DNA from: Arsenophonus sp031446125
Lineage (GTDB): Bacteria > Pseudomonadota > Gammaproteobacteria > Enterobacterales > Enterobacteriaceae
DNA length: 64,000 nucleotides
Assembly: GCA_031446125.1 (NCBI GenBank)
Contig: CP132909.1
Span: 124,001 to 188,000, forward strand
Reading direction: 5' to 3'
Shown here: piece by piece, positions 8,805 to 18,239 of the stretch
Layout: each line of letters opens with the position of its first letter
Position numbering within the stretch: position 1 is the first letter of the stretch
Notes under the pieces: model-generated
Database searches by the model: none
What the model saw: the letters and a program-made list of their open reading frames with translations, nothing else
Told to the model about the DNA's origin: nothing
Program-made: the position numbers and the translations under genes

Positions 8805-11405
8805 ATGGGGAAAGCTCTTGTTATTGTGGAATCTCCGACAAAAGCTAAAACAATCAATAAATATTTAGGTGATAACTATATTGTTAAAAGCAGTGTTGGG
8901 CATATTCGCGATTTATTAAAAAGCGGTCTGCCTAGCTCACAAAAAAAGAGGAATATAACAAAAAAAAATAAAAAATGCATTAAAAATAAAAAAGAGCTGC
9001 TTATCACTAATATGGGAGTTGATCCATATCATGGATGGAAAGCTAATTACCAAATTTTGCCAGGAAAAGAAAAAATAGTCTCCGAATTAAAAATTTTAGC
9101 CATTAATTCAGAACATATATATTTAGCAACAGATCTTGATCGTGAAGGAGAAGCAATTGCTTGGCATTTACGGGAAGTCATTGGTGGTGATTATCAGCGT
9201 TTTAGTCGTGTAGTTTTTAATGAAATAACAAAAAAATCCATTAAAATTGCTTTTGATAATCCGTGTGAATTAAATATTCATCGGGTTCAAGCTCAACAAG
9301 CTCGTCGTTTTTTGGATCGTGTTTTTGGTTATATGCTTTCGCCTTTATTATGGAAAAAAATTGGTCGTGGATTATCTGCTGGACGTGTTCAATCAGTAGC
9401 AGTAGGCCTTGTTGTTAAAAGAGAACGTGAAATTAAGACCTTTATTTCTGAAGAGTATTGGCAGATTCACGCAAATTTGTATATTAATAATACTAAATTG
9501 CTTCTAATGAAAGTAGTGAATAAAAAAGGTAAAATATTTAAACCTGAAAAAAAAACAGAAATTGATGATGCTATTTTTTTATTAAAAAATACAGATTATC
9601 AAGTTTTAGAATGTAAAGAAAAAAATACTTTTAGTAAACCAAACGCACCTTTTATTACATCGACTCTTCAACAAGTAGCAAGTACACGTCTTAATTTTAG
9701 TGTCAAAAAGACTATGATGATGGCGCAAATGTTATATGAAGCAGGTTATATAACTTATATGCGTACTGATTCAACCAATTTAAGTTTAGATGCAATAAAT
9801 ATGGTGCGCGATTATATTTATGATAATTTTGGTAAACAATATTTATCTCAAAAAATAAATGTTTATACGAATAAAAAAAGTTCACAAGAAGCACACGAAG
9901 CTATTCGACCTTCAAATATTTATGCTAACATCGAAGATTTAAAAGATTTAGAACCTGATAGTAAAAAATTATATCAACTTATTTGGAGTCAATTTGTTTC
10001 TTGTCAAATGAAATCAGCAAAATTTTCTTTGAAAATATTAACTGTTAAAGCTGGAGATTTTTTATTACAAGCAAAAAGCCGTCTTTTAAATTTTGATGGT
10101 TGGATGAAAGTGATGCCTCTTTTGCATAACAACAAAATAGAAACATTTTTTCAAAATATTTCAGTTGGTACAAAATTAAAATTAAAGGAATTGTTTTTTA
10201 GTCAACATTTTACTAAGCCATCTGCACGATTTACCGAAACCTCTTTAATTAAAGAATTAGAAAAACGTGGAATTGGAAGACCATCAACTTATCCAATTAT
10301 TATTTCTAATATTCAAGAGCGTGGTTATGTAAAAATTAAACAACGTCGTTTTTATGCCGAAAAAATAGGTGAAATTGTTACTGATCGATTACATGAAAAT
10401 TTTAAAGAATTGATGGATTGTGCTTTTACGGCTAAAATGGAAAATCAATTAGATTTGATAGCAAGAGGTTGTATTGAATGGAAAAGTGTTTTAGATGATT
10501 TTTTTTCTTCTTTTGTTCAGCAACTTGAAAATGCGTATCAAAGTCCAGAAAATGGTGGTATGAGATTGAATCCGATGGTATTAACATCAATTTTATGTCC
10601 AGATTGTAATAAAAAAATGGGAATTAAAAATGCTGCAACTGGTGTTTTTTTAGGATGTTCTGGTTATCAATTTTCATTATCAGGATATTGTAGAAATACT
10701 ATTAATTTGATTCCTGAAGATGAATTACCAACATTTTTAGAAGATTCTTTTGTAGAGAAAGATGAAACAGATTCTTTAAGGGCACGCCGTAGATGTTCTA
10801 AGTGTGGTACTTCAATGGATAGTTATTTTATTGATAATAAATCTAAATTATATGTATGTGGTAATAATCCGGTGTGTAATGGTTATGATATCAAAAAAGG
10901 TAATTATTCTATTAAAGGCTATAATAGAATAATATCATGTGATAAATGTGATTCTGAAATGCATTTAAAAATAGGAAAGTTTGGAAAATACATGGGATGT
11001 ATAAATGAAAGTTGTAAAAATATACGTAAAGTTTTAAGTAATGGTGAAATTTCTCCACCTAGAGAGTCACCAATTCCATTACCGGAATTAATTTGCAAAA
11101 CAGCTAATACTCATTTTGTATTAAAAGATGGTTCTGCTGGAATATTTTTAGCTGCCAGTAATTTTCCTAAATCAAAAGAAACTCGTACACCATTAGTAGA
11201 AGAATTAATTAGGTTTAAAAAACGTTTACCATCTAAATTTATTTATTTAACACAAGCACCAATTATTGATCCTGAAGGAAATAAGACAATTATTAAATTT
11301 AATCGTAAAACTAAGGAGCAATATATTATTTCTGAAAAAAATGGTAAAAGTACCGGTTGGAGTGCATTTTATGTTAATAATAAATGGATAACACAAAGTA
11401 AATAA
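8805..11405 (+). CDS. topA: DNA topoisomerase I
   Basis: Type IA topoisomerase that relaxes negative supercoils behind RNA polymerase. At 866 residues it is practically the E. coli length. It starts with the TOPRIM domain (KALVIVESPTKAKTI, then the acidic DLDREGEA motif). The active-site tyrosine is Y318 in GYITYMRTDSTN. Three C-terminal cysteine zinc-ribbon units begin near residues 600, 660 and 705 (CPDC, CSKC and CDKC with their partner cysteines), followed by a basic tail. A lysine-rich insert near residues 45-65 is encoded by A-rich DNA including a 9-A run at 8960-8968. It lies between sohB and cysB as in E. coli. Confidence 0.97.
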   Translation: MGKALVIVESPTKAKTINKYLGDNYIVKSSVGHIRDLLKSGLPSSQKKRNITKKNKKCIKNKKELLITNMGVDPYHGWKANYQILPGKEKIVSELKILAINSEHIYLATDLDREGEAIAWHLREVIGGDYQRFSRVVFNEITKKSIKIAFDNPCELNIHRVQAQQARRFLDRVFGYMLSPLLWKKIGRGLSAGRVQSVAVGLVVKREREIKTFISEEYWQIHANLYINNTKLLLMKVVNKKGKIFKPEKKTEIDDAIFLLKNTDYQVLECKEKNTFSKPNAPFITSTLQQVASTRLNFSVKKTMMMAQMLYEAGYITYMRTDSTNLSLDAINMVRDYIYDNFGKQYLSQKINVYTNKKSSQEAHEAIRPSNIYANIEDLKDLEPDSKKLYQLIWSQFVSCQMKSAKFSLKILTVKAGDFLLQAKSRLLNFDGWMKVMPLLHNNKIETFFQNISVGTKLKLKELFFSQHFTKPSARFTETSLIKELEKRGIGRPSTYPIIISNIQERGYVKIKQRRFYAEKIGEIVTDRLHENFKELMDCAFTAKMENQLDLIARGCIEWKSVLDDFFSSFVQQLENAYQSPENGGMRLNPMVLTSILCPDCNKKMGIKNAATGVFLGCSGYQFSLSGYCRNTINLIPEDELPTFLEDSFVEKDETDSLRARRRCSKCGTSMDSYFIDNKSKLYVCGNNPVCNGYDIKKGNYSIKGYNRIISCDKCDSEMHLKIGKFGKYMGCINESCKNIRKVLSNGEISPPRESPIPLPELICKTANTHFVLKDGSAGIFLAASNFPKSKETRTPLVEELIRFKKRLPSKFIYLTQAPIIDPEGNKTIIKFNRKTKEQYIISEKNGKSTGWSAFYVNNKWITQSK

Positions 11406-12013
11406 ATATTGTTTATTTATATAAAAATATTACACTTTTTTTATAAAAATTATTTTGTATAACTAAAAAATTTTTTTGATTTTGTTAATTTTTTAATGAT
11501 ATTTATAAAAATATTTTTAGTCAAAAATTTAAAGTTGCGTGATACTAAAGTTAAAATTAAATAAGTATCATTGAAGTAAATATATAAATTATATTTTTAC
11601 TCTCTATTAATATAATGATGAATGAATAAAAATTATTTTTTGATTTGCATTTTATATTTATAAGAAATATTTACATAATGAATTAGAAAATTCATAAAAA
11701 ATTTTTTCTTATACGTTATTCTATTTTTTGTAATCAAATAAATATTTCTTATTAAGATGGTTTTTAAAGTATTAAGTTAATAGTTAAATAAATGTTATAT
11801 TTTTAAATTTTGATGTTAAGTGGATTAATAAGTTTTATAAAAATTATGTAATTTATTATAACTTCATCTTTACTGGGAATAAAATTTTATAGTACATTAT
11901 TTATATTATATAATTTTCAATTATATATATTCTTGATTATAATAAAGTAGCTTAATATTTCCATTAGTTATAAAATAGTTATTTTTTAAATTTTATTAAG
12001 GGTGCTGAATAAT
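11406..12013. other. AT-rich spacer upstream of cysB
   Basis: About 600 bases where, as I recall, E. coli has only some 200 between topA and cysB. No frame, RNA or remnant was recognised. It should contain the cysB promoter and possibly its autoregulatory CysB site, neither of which I can define. Confidence 0.55.
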
Positions 12014-12988
12014 ATGAAATTACAGCAATTACGTTATATTGTAGAGATTGAAAATCATCATTTAAATGTTTCATCAACAGCTGAAAATTTATATACATCA
12101 CAACCAGGTATAAGTAAACAAGTTCGTATGTTAGAAGCTGAATTAGGAGTGCAAATTTTTTGTCGTAGTGGTAAACATTTAACTCATATTACTCCAGCAG
12201 GTAAAGCAATAATCAAAATTTCACGAGAAATAATGACAAAAATCAATACTATTCGAGCGGTTGTTGCTGAACATACTTATCCGGATCGCGGTATTTTAGC
12301 TATTGCTACAACACATACTCAAGCGAGATATGCCCTGCCTTCTGTTATTAAGCAATTTATTAAACAATATCCAAAAGTTTCATTACATATGAGTCAAGGT
12401 TCACCAACACAAATTGCGGAAGATGTAATTAAGGGTAATAGTGATTTTGCCATTTCAACAGAAGCATTACATCTTTATAAAGATTTAGTCATGTTGCCTT
12501 GTTATCATTGGAATCGATCTATTATCGTAAAAATTGATCATCCCTTAGCAAATAAAAACAATATTACAATTAATGAATTAGTTAAATATCCTATTGTAAC
12601 TTATACTCATGGTTTTACTGGACGTTCTGAATTAGATGAAGAGTTTAAAAAATTAGGTTTGAAAGCTAAAATTATTTTTACAGCTACCGATGCTGATGTT
12701 ATTAAAACTTATGTTAGATTAGGGTTAGGTATAGGTATTATTGCTAATATTGCAGTAGATTCAGAACAAGATAAAGATTTAGTTGTGATCGATATGCGAG
12801 ATAAGTTTAGTTATAGTACTACAAAAATTGGATTTCATCGTAATAGTTTTTTACGTACTTATATGTACGATTTTATTTTGCTTTTTGCACCACATTTAAC
12901 TTCTGATATTATTGATAAGGCAATTTCTTTACGTTCAAATGAAGATATTGAAGAAATGTTTAAGGATATAACATTACCAATTATATAA
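12014..12988 (+). CDS. cysB: LysR-type regulator of sulfur assimilation CysB
   Basis: Transcription activator of the cysteine regulon; in the family it responds to N-acetylserine and represses its own gene. The 324 residues are exactly the E. coli length. They comprise an N-terminal winged helix-turn-helix (about 1-60: STAENLYTSQPGISKQVRMLE) and an effector domain with the inducer-site ATTHTQARYALP near residue 100 and FTATDADVIKTYVRLGLG near 220. The ATG at 12014 was chosen over the in-frame GTG at 12002: AAGGG lies 11 bases upstream of 12014 and the protein then begins MKLQQLRYIV like its relatives. It follows topA as in E. coli, while acnA, normally next, is absent. A dedicated regulator is unusual in a genome this reduced. 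Confidence 0.96.
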   Translation: MKLQQLRYIVEIENHHLNVSSTAENLYTSQPGISKQVRMLEAELGVQIFCRSGKHLTHITPAGKAIIKISREIMTKINTIRAVVAEHTYPDRGILAIATTHTQARYALPSVIKQFIKQYPKVSLHMSQGSPTQIAEDVIKGNSDFAISTEALHLYKDLVMLPCYHWNRSIIVKIDHPLANKNNITINELVKYPIVTYTHGFTGRSELDEEFKKLGLKAKIIFTATDADVIKTYVRLGLGIGIIANIAVDSEQDKDLVVIDMRDKFSYSTTKIGFHRNSFLRTYMYDFILLFAPHLTSDIIDKAISLRSNEDIEEMFKDITLPII

Positions 12989-13793
12989 TGTTTATTTTTT
13001 TTGAAACTTTTATTATAATTAATTATTTTTTATTATTAGAAAGATCAAATAAATATTTTTTTTGAATTTTTAAAAATGAATTTGTTTTTTAATGAAAAAA
13101 TTTAGATATAGTTTATATATTAATTGTTTTTTCTTTTTTTAGAAATTTGTTAATTTTAATATTTATTAGTACTGAATAATAGCTTAATACTATAAAAGTA
13201 TTAAGCTATTTAATTTTTTAATAAAAATTATATTTTAGTATCTTAAATATGTTTATTGTCTTAAAATATACATATATATATTATTAATAAATTGTTGATT
13301 AATAATAAAATCTTAAATATATAAAAAATTTTAATTAGATTATATCTTAATATAGTATTTGTTGAATATTTAATTTTTTATGTTTATAATATAAAATAAT
13401 TTTTGAAAATTTATTAGTTAATATATTTAAAATATTTTATAAGATATTTATCTTTAATATTATATCATAATTTTACTTTTTTAAAATTTAGTAAAAAAAT
13501 TTTATCTGGATATAGATAAATATATTTTTTGCAGAAATTTTTTTAATAAAATTAAATATTTATTGTATTTTTTTATTTTGAATAAAAAGTGATCATTGTA
13601 TCGATAATATTTTATTATTTATTTTGAAATTTACTTTTTTTTTGTTTAATTGTTTTTTTAATAAAATAGTTATTTTTAATTAAAAATTTTATAAATTTTA
13701 TTATAAATTTTTTTTTTGAAATTTAGAGATATTATTTTTTGTATAATTAACAATTTTTATATATTAAAAAGTATTTTTTTAAAAAAATTAAAG
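12989..13793. other. Spacer where acnA is missing
   Basis: 805 bases between cysB and the end of ribA. In E. coli this interval holds acnA (about 2.7 kb). No aconitase fragment was recognised. Apart from the strong hairpin at 13178-13210 (separate entry) the sequence is featureless AT. Confidence 0.6.
13178..13220 (+). terminator. Strong 14-bp hairpin followed by T-rich run
   Basis: Arms 13178-13191 and 13197-13210 are perfectly complementary around a 5-base loop, followed by TAATTTTTTA. It has the form of a Rho-independent terminator for plus-strand transcription. It sits 190 bases past the cysB stop, in the gap left by acnA. It may serve cysB, or be the surviving terminator of the lost neighbour. 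Confidence 0.65.
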
Positions 13794-14429
13794 CTATTTT
13801 AAAAGATCATTTTTTGTACATAAATCAGGTAATATATGACCTAATTTTTTAGCTTTTGCATTTAAATAATTATTATTTTTTGGATTACGTCCAACGATTA
13901 GAGGTACTCTTTCTACTACATTTATCCCGGAATCTTTTATGATTGCTAGTTTTTTGGGGTTATTAGTTAATAGTTTAATTTTATCTATAGAAAGTAACTT
14001 ATACATTTCTGCACATACAGTAAAATCGCGTTCATCAGGTTTAAATCCTAGTTTTATATTTGCTTCAACAGTATCTAGCCCTTGATCTTGAAGACAATAG
14101 GCGCGGATTTTATTTAAAAGTCCTATGTTGCGACCTTCTTGACGATGATACAGTAAAACTCCACTACCTTCTTTAGCAATTTGTTTTAGTGCTGCTTCTA
14201 ATTGAAAACCACAGTCACAACGTAAACTAAATAAAGCATCTCCTGTTAAACATTCTGAATGTATACGAGATAAAACTGGTTTTTTATTTGTAATTTTTCC
14301 ATAAATAAGTGCTATATGATTATTACCATTAATAATTTCTTCGAAACCAACAAGTAAAAAATCTCCAAATAGTGTTGGTAATTTTGCTTTAGCTATTTGT
14401 TTGATATGCATTTTATTGTTATAAATCAT
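13794..14429 (-). CDS. ribA: GTP cyclohydrolase II
   Basis: First step of riboflavin synthesis: opens the GTP ring, releasing formate and pyrophosphate. The three zinc cysteines are present as C-x10-C-x-C (HSECLTGDALFSLRCDCG), followed by YHRQEGRNIGLLNK and the GTP-binding RVPLIVGRNP. A start at ATG 14429 fits an AAGAGG ribosome site 8 bases upstream and gives 211 residues. The next ATG (14411) would give the exact E. coli N terminus (MHIKQIAKAKLP) but lacks a well-placed site. The protein is about 10 residues longer than E. coli RibA at the C terminus. It is convergent with cysB, as in E. coli. Confidence 0.96.
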   Translation of the reverse strand: MIYNNKMHIKQIAKAKLPTLFGDFLLVGFEEIINGNNHIALIYGKITNKKPVLSRIHSECLTGDALFSLRCDCGFQLEAALKQIAKEGSGVLLYHRQEGRNIGLLNKIRAYCLQDQGLDTVEANIKLGFKPDERDFTVCAEMYKLLSIDKIKLLTNNPKKLAIIKDSGINVVERVPLIVGRNPKNNNYLNAKAKKLGHILPDLCTKNDLLK

Positions 14430-14795
14430 CAATTAAACCTCTTATTTATTAATAAATGTTATTTATATCTTAATTATATATTGCTATTTGTTTTTATGAT
14501 ATATTTTACTGGATTAGTGGTTTTTTTGAGAAGAAAAAATATATTCTATTTGATAATTACAAAAAAAATTGAATGGATATTTTTTGTTTAGTTATATAAA
14601 GATTAAGTTTTTAAATAAAAATATTTTAATATATATATTATATACAAGGTTTTTTAGATAATTATTTTCATTATGTGTATTAAAATAATTTAAAAATAAA
14701 AATTTAGTTTTTGTTGTATTTTTTTTTGTTATGTTTTAAAATTTTTAGAAAATAGTTTTAACTCTTTAGTGTAATATAACAATAATAGGATAAAT
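14430..14795. other. Spacer between divergent ribA and lapA
   Basis: 366 bases. In E. coli pgpB occupies this position; no trace of it is recognisable. The region should hold divergent promoters for ribA and lapA. No structured RNA such as an FMN riboswitch is visible upstream of ribA. Confidence 0.55.
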
Positions 14796-15065
14796 GTGAA
14801 GTATTTTATATTTTTTTTGCTTTTTATAGTAATATTTATTATTTCTGTAATAGTTGTCTTAAATGAACATCAAATCGTAACGTTTAATTATTTAATTGAT
14901 AAAGGTGATTATTCAATATTGACTTTATTAGCAACTCTTTTTATAATTGGTTTTATGCTAGGTTTTCTTCTTACTGGAATATGTTATGTTAAAACCTTGA
15001 TTACTTTATCTTATGCAATACGTAAAATTAAACGATTAGAAAATCAATTAGTTAAAGTATCTTAA
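14796..15065 (+). CDS. lapA: Lipopolysaccharide assembly protein A (YciS), short form
   Basis: Small inner-membrane protein that partners LapB in controlling LpxC turnover and LPS assembly in E. coli. There are 89 residues against about 102 in E. coli. Two transmembrane segments (about 3-22 and 43-66) flank a short loop (QIVTFNYLIDKGDYSI), and a basic coiled tail ends in AIRKIKRLENQL, the most diagnostic motif. The start is GTG at 14796 with AGGA 6-9 bases upstream. The family's C-terminal tail is missing. lapB, normally directly downstream, is absent here, so either lapB is elsewhere or LapA works alone. Confidence 0.88.
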   Translation: MKYFIFFLLFIVIFIISVIVVLNEHQIVTFNYLIDKGDYSILTLLATLFIIGFMLGFLLTGICYVKTLITLSYAIRKIKRLENQLVKVS

Positions 15066-15824
15066 AATTATAAATAAAAATAAAAAATATTATATATAAT
15101 AATCTTAAAAATATTTATGTTTGATAATATTTATCTTTATTGGTATCAAAATTTATATTGACAATAATATATAAATTTTTATAAAAGAAATTTCGAAAGA
15201 AATATTTAAATTATAGCTATTAAATTTTATTAAAATATAAATTATTTTCTATAAATTATAAATTTTCATATAAAAAAATATATTGATTCTATATTTTAGA
15301 TTTAAAAAGTTTTAATATGATAAAATATTTTTTTAAAAAAATATTTTAAATACAATATTTTTTTAAAAAAATAAAATAACAAATATAGGGATAGTTATTA
15401 AAATTATATATAATTTATAAATTTTTATTCATAATTGTTATAAATATTTATTTTATTTATGTAAATATTTTTCTTTTTTATTGCTTTTCCTTACCTAATT
15501 TTAATAATTATTATGATATTTTAAGTGATATTAAAAATTTATATTTATCTTTACAAGATCATAAATAATTTATTATAAAAATATATCTAATAAATAAATT
15601 TTTAGTATCATAATAAATGATATAATATAAAATATAATGTTGTATGTTTTTTTTCTTGTAATGCATTTTAAATGATAATATAAATATATAAAAAATTATA
15701 TTTTATAGATTATTACTTAAAAAATTATTTATGTTTTTTCTGCTAGGTATTAAAATCTTATAAGAAATATTTATTTTTTATCTTTTAAAATATTTTTAAT
15801 AAATTATTAGTATATAGGATAAAT
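15066..15824. other. AT-rich spacer, lapB/pyrF position empty
   Basis: 759 bases between lapA and serS. In E. coli lapB and pyrF follow lapA. No remnant of these, nor of rarA (upstream of serS in E. coli), was recognised with confidence. It marks a join between two ancestral chromosome segments. Confidence 0.55.
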
Positions 15825-17120
15825 ATGTTAGATCCAATTTTGCTTCGTACAGATTTAGATATAATCGCTAAAAAATTAGCCCGTAGAGGATTTATTTTTG
15901 ATGTAAATAAATTACGTCAATTAGAAAAAAAGCGAAAAAAAATGCAAGTTGCAAAAGAAAATTTACAAGCAGAAAAAAATTATCGTTCTAAAAAAATTGC
16001 TGAAGAAAAAATAAAATATCAAAATATTCAAAGTATGTCTAAAGAAATTAACATTATAAATAAAAAAATAGATTCTGTTAAAAATCAATTAACTGAATTA
16101 CAGAATGATATTCTTGATATTACATTAAGTTTACCTAATTTACCAGATGAAAGTGTACCAGAAGGTAAAAATGAAATAAATAATGTTGAAATCAGCCGTT
16201 GGGGACAGTTTAGAAAATATACTTTTTCTATTAAAGATCATGTGACGTTAGGTGAATTAATAGATGGTTTAGATTTTCCTTTAGGAGTTAAAATTACAGG
16301 CTCTCGTTTTGTAGTTATGAAAGGAAAAATAGCACGTTTACATCGAGCGTTATCACAATTTATGTTAGATTTACATATAGAACAGCATGGTTATACGGAA
16401 ACTTATGTGCCTTATCTTGTAAATGAGAATACATTGTATGGAACCGGTCAATTACCTAAATTTGGTAGAGATCTTTTTCATGTTAAACTTTTAAAAGAAC
16501 AATTATCGAATCAAGAATATACTTTAATACCAACTGCCGAAGTACCTTTGACGAATTTAGTGAGAGATGAAATTTTAACAGCAGACATCTTGCCTATTCG
16601 TTTGACAGCACATACACCTTGTTTTCGATTTGAAGCTGGTTCTTACGGACGTGATACTCGTGGGTTAATTCGTATGCATCAGTTTGATAAAGTAGAATTG
16701 GTGCAAATAGTAGAGCCAAAAAAATCTATGGAAGCACTAGAAGAATTAACAGGACATGCAGAAAAAGTATTACAGCTTTTAAAATTACCTTATCGTAAAA
16801 TTATTTTATGTGCTGGGGATATGGGATTTTCTGCTTGTAAAACTTATGATTTGGAAGTATGGTTACCATCACAAAATACTTATAGAGAGATTTCTTCTTG
16901 TTCTAATACATGGGATTTTCAAGCACGTCGTATGAAGACACGTTTTCGTCATCATAAAGATCATAAAAAAACACAGTTCGTACATACATTAAATGGCTCT
17001 GCCTTAGCTGTTGGTCGTACATTAGTTGCTGTGATGGAGAATTATCAGACAAATGATGGTCGAATTGAAATTCCAAAAGTATTGCGTCCATATTTTAATG
17101 GATTAGAGTATATCGATTAA
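15825..17120 (+). CDS. serS: Seryl-tRNA synthetase
   Basis: Charges tRNA-Ser with serine. The 431 residues equal the family length. The N-terminal antiparallel coiled-coil arm that grips the long variable arm of tRNA-Ser spans about residues 27-100 (lysine-rich here). Class II motif 2 is seen as PCFRFEAGSYGRDTRGLIRMHQF. Motif 3 lies near the C terminus (GSALAVGRTLVAVMENYQ), with the serine-site TAEVPLTN and EISSCSNTWDFQARR before it. The ATG at 15825 has AGGATAA just upstream. Its substrate tRNA-Ser(GCU) is encoded at 32427. Confidence 0.98.
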   Translation: MLDPILLRTDLDIIAKKLARRGFIFDVNKLRQLEKKRKKMQVAKENLQAEKNYRSKKIAEEKIKYQNIQSMSKEINIINKKIDSVKNQLTELQNDILDITLSLPNLPDESVPEGKNEINNVEISRWGQFRKYTFSIKDHVTLGELIDGLDFPLGVKITGSRFVVMKGKIARLHRALSQFMLDLHIEQHGYTETYVPYLVNENTLYGTGQLPKFGRDLFHVKLLKEQLSNQEYTLIPTAEVPLTNLVRDEILTADILPIRLTAHTPCFRFEAGSYGRDTRGLIRMHQFDKVELVQIVEPKKSMEALEELTGHAEKVLQLLKLPYRKIILCAGDMGFSACKTYDLEVWLPSQNTYREISSCSNTWDFQARRMKTRFRHHKDHKKTQFVHTLNGSALAVGRTLVAVMENYQTNDGRIEIPKVLRPYFNGLEYID

Positions 17121-17255
17121 TATAATTTTTTTATAAAAAATCTACTTTTTATTAAGATTGTCAATCTTAATATTGAGGATAAATTTCTGGTTTTTAAAAA
17201 TAATTTTAGAGAGATTCTATTATTGAATAATGAATATTATGTTGCTAAATTATGT

Positions 17256-17987
17256 TTATATATCTTTATTTTTAATTTTTTTAAACATAATGTCAAATAT
17301 GGTATTTCCTAATTTCTGTCCACGTTTTTCAAATTTAGTTAAAGGCCTAGAATTAGGTCTCTTTATATAATCATCTGTTGTTGATAAATTTTTATAACCA
17401 TGAATTTCAGTGATAGTTTTTAAGATATGTTCTGCATATAATGGGCAATCTGTTGCTATATGTAATACCCCTCCTATTTCTAATTTATTTAATATAAGTG
17501 TAGCAAAATTTTTTTGTATAATTCTACGTTTTTGATGTTTTTTTTTTGGCCATGGATCAGGAAAAAAAAGTTGTATCATATTTAATGTATTGTTTTCTAA
17601 CATGTTTTCTAATATTTCTACTGCATCATAATACATAATACGTAAATTAGTAATTTTCATTTCTGTAGCTTTTATCAAACAAGCCCCAATACCTGGTTTA
17701 TATACTTCTATTCCTAAGAAGTTTTTGTTTGGATTTTTTCTGGCCATTGTTACTAATTCAGTACCCATTCCAAATCCGATATCCATAATTACTGGAGCAT
17801 GATTTCCAAATATTTTAGAAAATACTAAGGGTTTTAAAAAAAAATTTAATCCAATTTTAGGCCATAAAATTTTTAATGCATTTTTTTGATGATCGGTTAA
17901 TCTGCTTTGACGACGAACAAAACTGCATATTCTATTTTTTATTTTTTTCTCCGTATTGATTTTTTCGACAAAAATGTTGTGTATCAT
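17256..17987 (-). CDS. trmB: tRNA (guanine-N7-)-methyltransferase TrmB
   Basis: Methylates G46 of tRNA using S-adenosylmethionine. The 243 residues compare with about 239 in E. coli. Visible features are the N-terminal basic RRQSRLTDHQKNAL, the SAM site DIGFGMGTELVTMA, LGIEVYKPGIGACL, the catalytic-region QLFFPDPWPKKKHQKRRI, and the C-terminal TKFEKRGQKLGN. It is divergent from mutY with 252 bases between, exactly the E. coli arrangement. There is a 9-A run near 17836-17844 on the plus strand. The ribosome site is weak. Confidence 0.95.
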   Translation of the reverse strand: MIHNIFVEKINTEKKIKNRICSFVRRQSRLTDHQKNALKILWPKIGLNFFLKPLVFSKIFGNHAPVIMDIGFGMGTELVTMARKNPNKNFLGIEVYKPGIGACLIKATEMKITNLRIMYYDAVEILENMLENNTLNMIQLFFPDPWPKKKHQKRRIIQKNFATLILNKLEIGGVLHIATDCPLYAEHILKTITEIHGYKNLSTTDDYIKRPNSRPLTKFEKRGQKLGNTIFDIMFKKIKNKDI

Positions 17988-18239
17988 GGTTTCTAAAATG
18001 ATGTGTTAGTTAAAATAATTATTATTAATAATATATCAATGATTTCTTATTTTTTATTAATATATAAAACTAGTGATAGAAAATATTTATAATGATAGTA
18101 TTCATTTTTTATAAAAAAATATTGTATTATAAAAAAAAATGTAATACAAAAAATGTTAAAATAAATATTTAAAATATAAAAGATAGTATGAATATTAATT
18201 ATATGTTTTCTAAAAATTAAGGTTAATATATACTTGTAT

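Noticed and set aside
14397..14591. 64-codon open frame on the plus strand overlapping the ribA start
   Set aside because: It is antisense to ribA at one end, hydrophobic by AT composition, with no relatives recognised.
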